DNA of 64,000 nucleotides from Chamaecrista fasciculata (lineage: Eukaryota > Streptophyta > Magnoliopsida > Fabales > Fabaceae): assembly GCA_003254925.1 (NCBI GenBank), contig QANZ01013640.1, positions 38,303 to 102,302 of the forward strand. Reading direction: 5' to 3'. Below are positions 57,795-64,000 of the stretch, in pieces. The stretch's first letter is position 1; the number at the start of each line of letters is the position of its first letter. Both the position numbers and the translations under genes were made by a program. Under the pieces are notes generated by a model, which ran no database searches, had not been told where the DNA came from, and saw only the letters and a list, made by a program, of their open reading frames with translations.

Positions 57795-60445
57795 ACTCCT
57801 TCCCCGTTAAGTTGGACCTTGTCCTCAAGGTCAAAGGTAGGATACGTTTGCTGTAAGTCGTCGACAGGTTCCCACGAATTTGGAGCACCCCCATCCCATG
57901 CAATCAACACTTGTGTCTCGTAGGAGTCACCCACCATGACACGGCGCACATCGAGGACCTTGTGGGGAGAGATCAGAGGACCCCTGTCGTTAGTCAGTAA
58001 TGGTAATGGTAGGTATTGATCAGAGCTATCACCCTTGCAGCGCTTTAGTTGAGATATATGGAACACATCATGAATCTTCGCCGTATCTGGTAATTTCAGT
58101 CGATACGCCACTTGCCCAATTCGCTCAGTGATCGGAAACGGCCCGAAGTAGCGGAGGCTGAGCTTGTGGTTTCGACGGAGTTGAACGGAATGCTGCCGGT
58201 ATGGCTGGAGTCGCACAAAAACAGAGTCTCCAACTGCGAATTCCTCATCCCTGCGTTTCCTGTCAGCAAAGCGTTTCATTCTCTCCTGGGCTCGCTGCAA
58301 ATGACCCTTCAAACGTTTCAATACCTCATCCCGATCGAGTAATTGAGTGCGAACGTCAGGGTGGTCTGTCGATGCTGGAGAGTAGCGAATAATGCTTGGA
58401 GGGTCGCGGCCATATACGGCGCGAAATGGGGTGACACCGGTGGACGTGTGGGTTGCCGTATTATACCAGAGTTCTGCCCACCCCAAGTAATTTGCCCAGG
58501 TGGTCGGTTTGTCGTATACAAAACATCTGAGATACATTTCGAGACATTTATTAACAGCTTCACTCTGGCCATCTGATTGGGGATGATATGCAGAGCTCAT
58601 ATGGAGCGAGGTCCCCTGCAAACGACAAAGATGGCGCCAGAATGAGCTAGTGAAGGTACGATCCCTGTCGGAAACGATGGTTGAAGGTAAACCATGTAAT
58701 TTGACCACCACGTCGAAAAATTTCGCAGCTACTTGGGCGCTCGTGAAGTTGGATTTTAATGCCGCGAAATGAGCGTACTTGGATAATCTGTCTACCACCA
58801 CCAATATGACTTGATAGCCCCGTGAAGATGGAAGTCCCGTGATGAAGTCCATTGATACGTCTTCCCAGATTTGATGAGGAATCGGAAGTGGCTGAAGAAG
58901 ACCGGCTGGGTGGCACTGAGAGTGCTTGGCTTGTTGGCACACTCTGCATTCCTCGATAAAGTGTTGCACATCATGTTTCATGTTGGGCCAGTAGAAGTGT
59001 GACTGAAGTCGTTGCAGTGTTCGTGTTATCCCCGCATGCCCACCAACAGGTGATGAATGGAATTCGAGTAGCAACTTCCGATGTAACGCTGTCGCGGTGT
59101 CGGGAATCACCAGGCGATTTCGGCGAAATAACAGTCCTTGACGCACAGAAAACAGGGGCTGCTGACGCGGATCTGCTTCCCACTCGCGTATAATTTGTTG
59201 TAAATCCTCATCCTGTCTGACAGCGTCCTTAATCTCCTCCACGATAGGAAAACTGGGAGACGATATCGCCATGCAAAAAGAACGGGAAAGAGCATCAGCT
59301 ACAATATTTGACTTTCCAGGCTTGTATTCAATTGTGAAATGAAAGCCCAGTAATTTAGGTAGCCACTCTTCTTGCTCTGGGGTCTGAATGGTTTGCTCTG
59401 TCAAATGATGTAAACTTTTCTGATCAGTGCGGATGATGAAGTAATGACCGAAAAGGTAATGCCGGAACTTGGCGACGGCCTCCGTGATAGCCATCATCTC
59501 GCGAGCGTAAGCTGACCGTTTCTGCATGCGACACGGGAGTTTCTTTGAGAAGTAAGCGATCGGGTGGTTGTCCTGACTGAGAACGGCGCCGATGCCGATT
59601 CCGGAGGCATCCGTATCGACGTAGAAGACTTTGGAGAAATCAGGAAGAGCCAAAACAGGAGCAGTGGTAATGCAAGTTTTCAAACGCTGAAAGGCTTCCT
59701 CAGCGACGCCATTCCATACGAATGCCTCTGCTTTTTTTAAAAGATCGGTGAGTGGGCTTGCTATGACAGAGTAGTTATGAATAAATCTCCGATAATACCC
59801 AGTGAGGCCCAAAAAGCCCCTGAGGGATTTCAAAGTCGTTGGGACGGGCCAAGCCATGATAGCTGATATTTTAGCGGGATCCATCTCAACACCCTTGACG
59901 GATACAATATGGCCCAAATACTCAACCCGTTCTTGACCAAAGGAGCATTTCGAGAGCTTTGCAAACAACTTGTGAGCCTCCAACGTCTCCAGAACTTGGT
60001 GAAGATGATGTAAATGAGAGGGCCAGTCGGCGCTATAAACGAGGATGTCGTCGAAGAAGACGAGCACAAATTTCCGGAGATAGGGGCGGAAGACGGTGTT
60101 CATCAAAGCCTGGAACGTTGCCGGCGCGTTCGTAAGACCGAAAGGCATGACAAGCCATTCGTAATGACCCTGATGTGTGCGGAATGCCGTCTTATGGCGA
60201 TCGTCAGGATGGACGAGAATCTGGTGATAGCCCGAGCGAAGATCAAGTTTTGAGAAGAAGACGGCACCATGTAGTTCATCGAGCAGCTCATCTACCGTCG
60301 GAATCGGAAAGCTGTCCTTGACTGTAACGGCATTCAAGGCTCGATAATCGGTACAAAACCGCCAAGTTCCATCTTTTTTTTTAACTAAGATGACCGGCGC
60401 TGAGTAGGGGCTCACACTTGGCTGAATGATACCATCCTCCAACAT
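57611..60445 (-). CDS. Gypsy pol: reverse transcriptase, RNase H, integrase, chromodomain
   Basis: One open frame of 944 residues. Reverse transcriptase comes first (VKKKDGTWRFCTDYRALN; catalytic FFDDILVYS near residue 130). RNase H follows (VDTDASGIGIGAVLSQ). Integrase has an HHCC zinc finger (HAGITRTLQRL ... CRVCQQAK, from residue 460) and a core starting MDFITGLPSS near 530. The chromodomain is near 830-875 (VLIAWDGGAPNSWEPVDDL). The tail is acidic and then basic. The N-terminal start of the reverse transcriptase is lost in the rearrangement at 60480-60530, so the first Met is not the natural start. The frame ends inside the 3' LTR. Confidence 0.93.
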   Translation of the reverse strand: MLEDGIIQPSVSPYSAPVILVKKKDGTWRFCTDYRALNAVTVKDSFPIPTVDELLDELHGAVFFSKLDLRSGYHQILVHPDDRHKTAFRTHQGHYEWLVMPFGLTNAPATFQALMNTVFRPYLRKFVLVFFDDILVYSADWPSHLHHLHQVLETLEAHKLFAKLSKCSFGQERVEYLGHIVSVKGVEMDPAKISAIMAWPVPTTLKSLRGFLGLTGYYRRFIHNYSVIASPLTDLLKKAEAFVWNGVAEEAFQRLKTCITTAPVLALPDFSKVFYVDTDASGIGIGAVLSQDNHPIAYFSKKLPCRMQKRSAYAREMMAITEAVAKFRHYLFGHYFIIRTDQKSLHHLTEQTIQTPEQEEWLPKLLGFHFTIEYKPGKSNIVADALSRSFCMAISSPSFPIVEEIKDAVRQDEDLQQIIREWEADPRQQPLFSVRQGLLFRRNRLVIPDTATALHRKLLLEFHSSPVGGHAGITRTLQRLQSHFYWPNMKHDVQHFIEECRVCQQAKHSQCHPAGLLQPLPIPHQIWEDVSMDFITGLPSSRGYQVILVVVDRLSKYAHFAALKSNFTSAQVAAKFFDVVVKLHGLPSTIVSDRDRTFTSSFWRHLCRLQGTSLHMSSAYHPQSDGQSEAVNKCLEMYLRCFVYDKPTTWANYLGWAELWYNTATHTSTGVTPFRAVYGRDPPSIIRYSPASTDHPDVRTQLLDRDEVLKRLKGHLQRAQERMKRFADRKRRDEEFAVGDSVFVRLQPYRQHSVQLRRNHKLSLRYFGPFPITERIGQVAYRLKLPDTAKIHDVFHISQLKRCKGDSSDQYLPLPLLTNDRGPLISPHKVLDVRRVMVGDSYETQVLIAWDGGAPNSWEPVDDLQQTYPTFDLEDKVQLNGEGVVTTKSGQAGIQVEPRETQSAAASGEVAEDEHVTEEDKMGPSTLRRSIRMKRPTWRVSRND
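57795..57805 (-). other. Polypurine tract
   Basis: GGGGAAGGAGT on the minus strand directly before the 3' LTR, the expected site for plus-strand priming. It lies within the pol frame. Confidence 0.75.
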
Positions 60446-60509
60446 TTGTTGAACAATCTGCTCAATGGCGTCTTTTTTTATGAAGGGGTAGCGATAGACT
60501 TAATAAAAC

Positions 60510-62243
60510 TTAATAGTACCAGCCCGATAATGGAACGAGAGAGAGAAGATCAGCAGGAAGGGTGGTGCTAATGGAGTCCAATGGATCCTCGGGCCCACTA
60601 TGGTCCACCCATTGAAGAGTGAACAATTCTGAAATGGACCTGGTAGCATAAATGCGCTTCATGTGATGAAATTCGGCCTCTTGGGCCTTGGGCCGTTTCT
60701 CCCCAGTTAGTGTGATGAATTGATCCTGTGAATAAAACTTAATAGTACCAGCCCGATAATCTGCAATGTGGGGTCCCAAGGTGGCAAGCCAAGATGCTCC
60801 CAGAACAATATCCGACCCGGTTACAGGTAAAACTTGGGCCGTCACCCTAACCCGGTTTCCTTGTATCTCCAAGTCCAGGTCGCTGACTTTTGCGTTCCCG
60901 TGTAAAAAACTACCATTGCCGACGAGAACGCGGAATGGTGGCGTCGGTGTTGCTGGAATTTTTAAACTTTTCACCAGGCGAGGTTGGATAAAATTATCAG
61001 AGCTGCCCCCGTCAAGTAAGATTTGGACCGGTTGACCAGAAATGGTGCCTGTGAATCGAATGGTGCCGACTGTTGATTCGCCACTTAAGGCATTGAACGA
61101 GAGATGGTGGTCTGCCGGAAGGTCAGTAACCACCTCGCCATCGACTGGTGTGTCCGTTTCGTCGGCGTCATCCTCGAGTTCATCCAGCTGCAGAACATAA
61201 AAATGCTTGTTCGGACATCTATGGGATAGTGAAAATTTCTCGTCACAGGTATAACATAAACCCTTCTCTCGCCGAAGTTGCATTTCGGCAGCAGACATCC
61301 GCTTAATCGGACCCACAGGCGCCGTTTTCGGCGTCGGAAGTAGGGGTGGTAGGCCAGATTTGTTCGGAAAGCGTTGCGGGGCCGTCGTCGTTGAACTCGG
61401 TAATGTCGAGACATTGGAAGATGATGGCGTCGAAACAGGGGGAGGTCGTGTTCTGCTGGACCCCAAACCCCAACCCCCTTTCTCATCATATAACTTCGCC
61501 AGAGCCACCGCCGCCGATAACGTTGACGGAGAATGAGCTAATACGTCGCGTCTGATATCGGGTTTGAGACCGCTTATAAAACAGTCAAGCACAGCGTCAT
61601 CGGACAAGCCTTCGGCTCTGTTGGCCAACACCACAAATTTCCGGTGATAATCCTTGACTGATGTTGCTTAATAAAGCTTGAACAGCTTTGCTCGAGGGGC
61701 CTCATACTGCGACGGTCCATACTCAGCTTCCATGGCTTTGGTCAGAGCATCCCAGGTTGGTATCTCATGTTTCTTACGCATCATTTGGAACCAGGGCACC
61801 ACTTCACCGACCATGTGAACAGATGCAATCGTCAGCCGCTGATCGTCGGGGGTGGAATAGTACTCGAAAAACTGCTCTGCCTGAAATATCCAATCGGAAG
61901 GTTCGTTGCCATCAAACTTCGGAAAATCGAGCTTGACGTTCTTAGTTTGAAACGGTTGGTAATGGTGGGGAGCGTGTGGTGGAGCTGGTGTCGTTACTGG
62001 GGCTGCCGAAGAAGTGTCACCATACTGTAATGGTGAAACCGCCGCAACAGGGGAAGCCGGCGTGACGGGAAGTTTCATCTTCTCGGTGGTCGATTGTGAC
62101 ATAGTGACAGTTCGAGCAAGCATTTCCATGGTCGTCTCGAGGCGTTCCAGTCGTTTACCTTGCTCCGAATCGCGACGCTCCAAAAGTTCTACCAACTTTT
62201 CCATATGCGAGGCCAATTCTTTAACTCGGTCATCGTCCGCCAT
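60510..62243 (-). pseudogene. Gypsy gag and protease, in-frame stop
   Basis: The gag start is at 62243 (MADDDRVKELASHMEKLVEL), with a coiled-coil-like N-terminus and a retrotransposon gag domain (FPKFDGNEPSDWIFQAEQFF). The frame is cut by a TAA at 61668-61670 and resumes in the same frame. Next come the zinc knuckle (CYTCDEKFSLSHRC) and an aspartic protease with LLDGGSSDNFIQ. After the protease the frame meets foreign filler sequence and stops at 60510. Confidence 0.9.
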
Positions 62244-62269
62244 GGGAGGGATCAATGAAAGCACCAAAT

Positions 62270-62691
62270 TGTTATGGGAGTATAACAATGACAGTAACAC
62301 GATAGCTTCAGGAAAATATCAACTCTTTAATAATAACCAAATACAGTCATATAAGCTGCAAATAAGACGTAAAGTTCTGCGATAAAGAGAAAAAGAAATA
62401 CAGAGGAGCTGAAAACAGAGAATGAGTCTGAGAGGGAATCAGAGAGAGAGAGAAGCCAGAGAGAATAATCACAATACACACACTCCTCAATCCCAAGAAT
62501 GCCGTTATTAATCATTGCGAGAGACCCTCCAGGTTGGTCTCTTCATCCGTATGCTACGTCGCAAGGTAGGTGGTCCCATTTTGTCTTCTTCCGTGACATG
62601 TTCATCTTCTGCCACCTCGCCACTTGCTGCTGCTGACTGTGTGTCCCGTGGCTCGACTCGGATGCCAGCTTGTCCAGACTTGGTTGTGACA
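62270..62691 (-). repeat. 5' LTR of the gypsy element
   Basis: 422 bp. Differs from the 3' LTR by scattered substitutions and small indels. It carries a passenger copy of the pol C-terminus (62508-62691). Directly after it on the minus strand comes TTTGGTGCTTTCATTGA, the presumed primer-binding site (tRNA not identified). Confidence 0.9.
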
Positions 62692-63170
62692 GAACACTTC
62701 ATACAATCATGTCAAACACAATATATATCCAACACATATCAAAAACGATTTTTGTAGGTGTTAATTAGGATGTGCAATTTTAACATGCCTTTTCTTGAAA
62801 TTAGGCCAATTATCAATAATTATAAAATTCAGGAATCACATTCCAAAATTTTAATTATTGACCCAAAAATTTTAAAATTCATAATTTTATGAAATTTTCA
62901 GTCACCCACATAATATTATGATTAAAACACTTTTAACCATAATTATATGGGAATTTCGACTTTGGCCTAAACTTGCAAGAAAAATTTCCAAATCAATCAT
63001 ATTGATTTCTTTATGTATCTCATACATAAATTTTCACCTTTTCTTGTAGATTCAATTTTAACAAAATATTCGGTGGATTTTTGTAAAACCAAAAACATGA
63101 TTGAAAAAGGTAAAACACGCCAAGCATACATCACATGTACACAAAATGATTTTAAATCCAGGACTAGCGT
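62692..63170 (-). mobile_element. Leader region of another LTR retrotransposon
   Basis: AT-rich, non-coding, lying between the gypsy 5' LTR and a standard primer-binding site at 63171. It reads as the untranslated leader of the element whose LTR starts at 63185 (minus strand). Its coding part is missing, replaced by the gypsy element or lost. Confidence 0.6.
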
Positions 63171-63183
63171 GGCTCTGATACCA
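63171..63183 (-). other. Primer-binding site, initiator tRNA-Met type
   Basis: TGGTATCAGAGCC on the minus strand, one base from the LTR end TTTCCCAACA. Confidence 0.85.
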
Positions 63184-63184
63184 C

Positions 63185-64000
63185 TGTTGGGAAATCCCCG
63201 GGGAAAACACGCAGCGGAAGCAAATAGTAAATAAAAAAAAACTTGCGCTCCCCAGGAAAATCCAACCCTGAGATCCGCTAGTTGAATTTAAAACCAGATA
63301 TGAAAACATCTCACCATTGGTCTCAATTTGGTCCCCTAACTTTTTTTGTTGCAATTTTGGTCCCCTAACTTTTGAAAACATCTCACCATTGGTCCCCTAA
63401 CTTTTTTGTTGCAATTTTGGTCCCCTAACTTTTGAAAACGTCTCACCATTGGTCCCCTTTTGGTCCCAGGTTTGGGGACCAAAATTGAGACTTTTCCGAA
63501 AGTTAGGGGACCAACGGTGAGACGTTTTCAAAAGTTAGGGGACCAAAATTGCAACAAAAAAAGTTAGGGGACCAAACTGAGACTTTTGCAAAAGTTTGGG
63601 GACCAAAATTGCAACAAAAAAAGTTAGGGGACCAAATTGAAACCTTTGCGAAAGCTAGGGGACCAAAAGTGCACTTAAGCCAACCAGATATGAAAAGTGT
63701 TATACCTCAAGCTTTCAATCGATTGGTGATACTTGGCGAGTCTAGAAGTCCGTTTCCACGTCCTTCCTCTACCGGTGATCCACACGAACAGTTTCCCGAA
63801 CACGAGGTGCTAGCCTCCACGCCTCTTTCTCCAAAGTGACTCGGGATTGAATCTACAGCTTTTGAACTCAAGAACTCCTTCTCTGAATTCCAGGCAAGGT
63901 GGCGCAACAACGGAGGAGATAGCAACAAAACTCCTTTTGTTCTTCTTCTCCCAAACCCTAAATCGACTTTCTCTCTCTAACTCTTAGGAGAAAAGTCGAA
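63185..64000 (-). mobile_element. LTR of a second retrotransposon, running off the window
   Basis: Starts TGTTGGGAAATCCCC on the plus strand (LTR end on the minus strand). 63700-64000 (GATCCACACGAACAGTTT, CAAGGTGGCGCA) is the inverse of the 3' third of the solo LTR at 9397-11606, so both belong to one LTR family. A MITE interrupts it at 63301-63681. Confidence 0.8.
63301..63681. mobile_element. Fold-back MITE inside the LTR, 9 bp TSD, one end lost
   Basis: Exact AACCAGATA at 63292-63300 and 63682-63690. The right end CCAAAAGTGCACTTAAGCC equals the end of the SF1-carrying element at 7895, but the left terminal repeat is absent. Internal arms of GTCCCCTAACTTTT are inverted. Confidence 0.8.

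Larger units (their letters stand above)
57367..62691 (-). mobile_element. Ty3/gypsy chromovirus LTR retrotransposon
   Basis: 5325 bp on the minus strand. The 5' LTR is at the right (62270-62691) and the 3' LTR at the left (57367-57794). Order: LTR, gag with zinc knuckle, protease, reverse transcriptase, RNase H, integrase, chromodomain, LTR. A C-terminal chromodomain places it among chromoviruses; the 5.3 kb size recalls Reina-type elements, which I did not verify. The LTRs differ at multiple sites and gag-pol is broken, so the copy is old and defective. The flanks (CATAG left, GAACA right) do not match, so no target duplication is visible. Confidence 0.92.

Overview
The window is a 64 kb piece of a eudicot nuclear chromosome. 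It is AT-rich, has compact GC-richer genes with GT-AG introns, and its intergenic space is packed with transposon families typical of flowering plants. I cannot name the species. One assembly gap (N) covers 12463-13236.

Five host genes are readable. From left to right they are: KCR1, a very-long-chain 3-oxoacyl-CoA reductase (14233-17226, +, 3 exons); a large lysine-rich, probably nuclear protein of unknown function (21284-27095, +, 6 exons); a type I (M-gamma) MADS-box gene of the AGL80 group (31684-32714, -, 2 exons); PSBY, a chloroplast polyprotein giving two photosystem II PsbY subunits (37803-38399, -, 1 exon); and ALB4, an ALBINO3-like thylakoid insertase (45380-51140, +, 11 exons). They do not form a pathway. 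PSBY and ALB4 both serve thylakoid membranes, but nothing in the sequence links their control.

The rest is transposon history. Region 1-14 kb holds a decayed Helitron end with a helicase fragment beside GC-rich minisatellites, a Mutator-like element carrying a piece of splicing factor SF1, and a nested structure: an old fold-back element split by a 2.2 kb solo LTR and by a second terminal-inverted-repeat element. Region 17-22 kb has two more gene-fragment-carrying Mutator-like elements, one ending 188 bp before the start codon of the lysine-rich gene. Region 27-45 kb has fold-back MITEs, a Stowaway element, SINEs, a decayed tandem repeat and a truncated LINE. Two tiny Helitrons and a SINE sit in ALB4 introns. 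Region 53.6-54.3 kb is a palindrome of two complete LTRs facing each other. The right end (57.4-62.7 kb) is a nearly full Ty3/gypsy chromovirus with a chromodomain, followed by the start of another LTR element of the same LTR family as the solo LTR.

The clearest general pattern is that many fold-back elements rich in 'GGTCCC' words are flanked by exact or nearly exact 9 bp target duplications. This places them in the Mutator superfamily and links the small MITEs to the gene-capturing elements. The most unusual single structure is the head-to-head LTR palindrome at 53577-54281.
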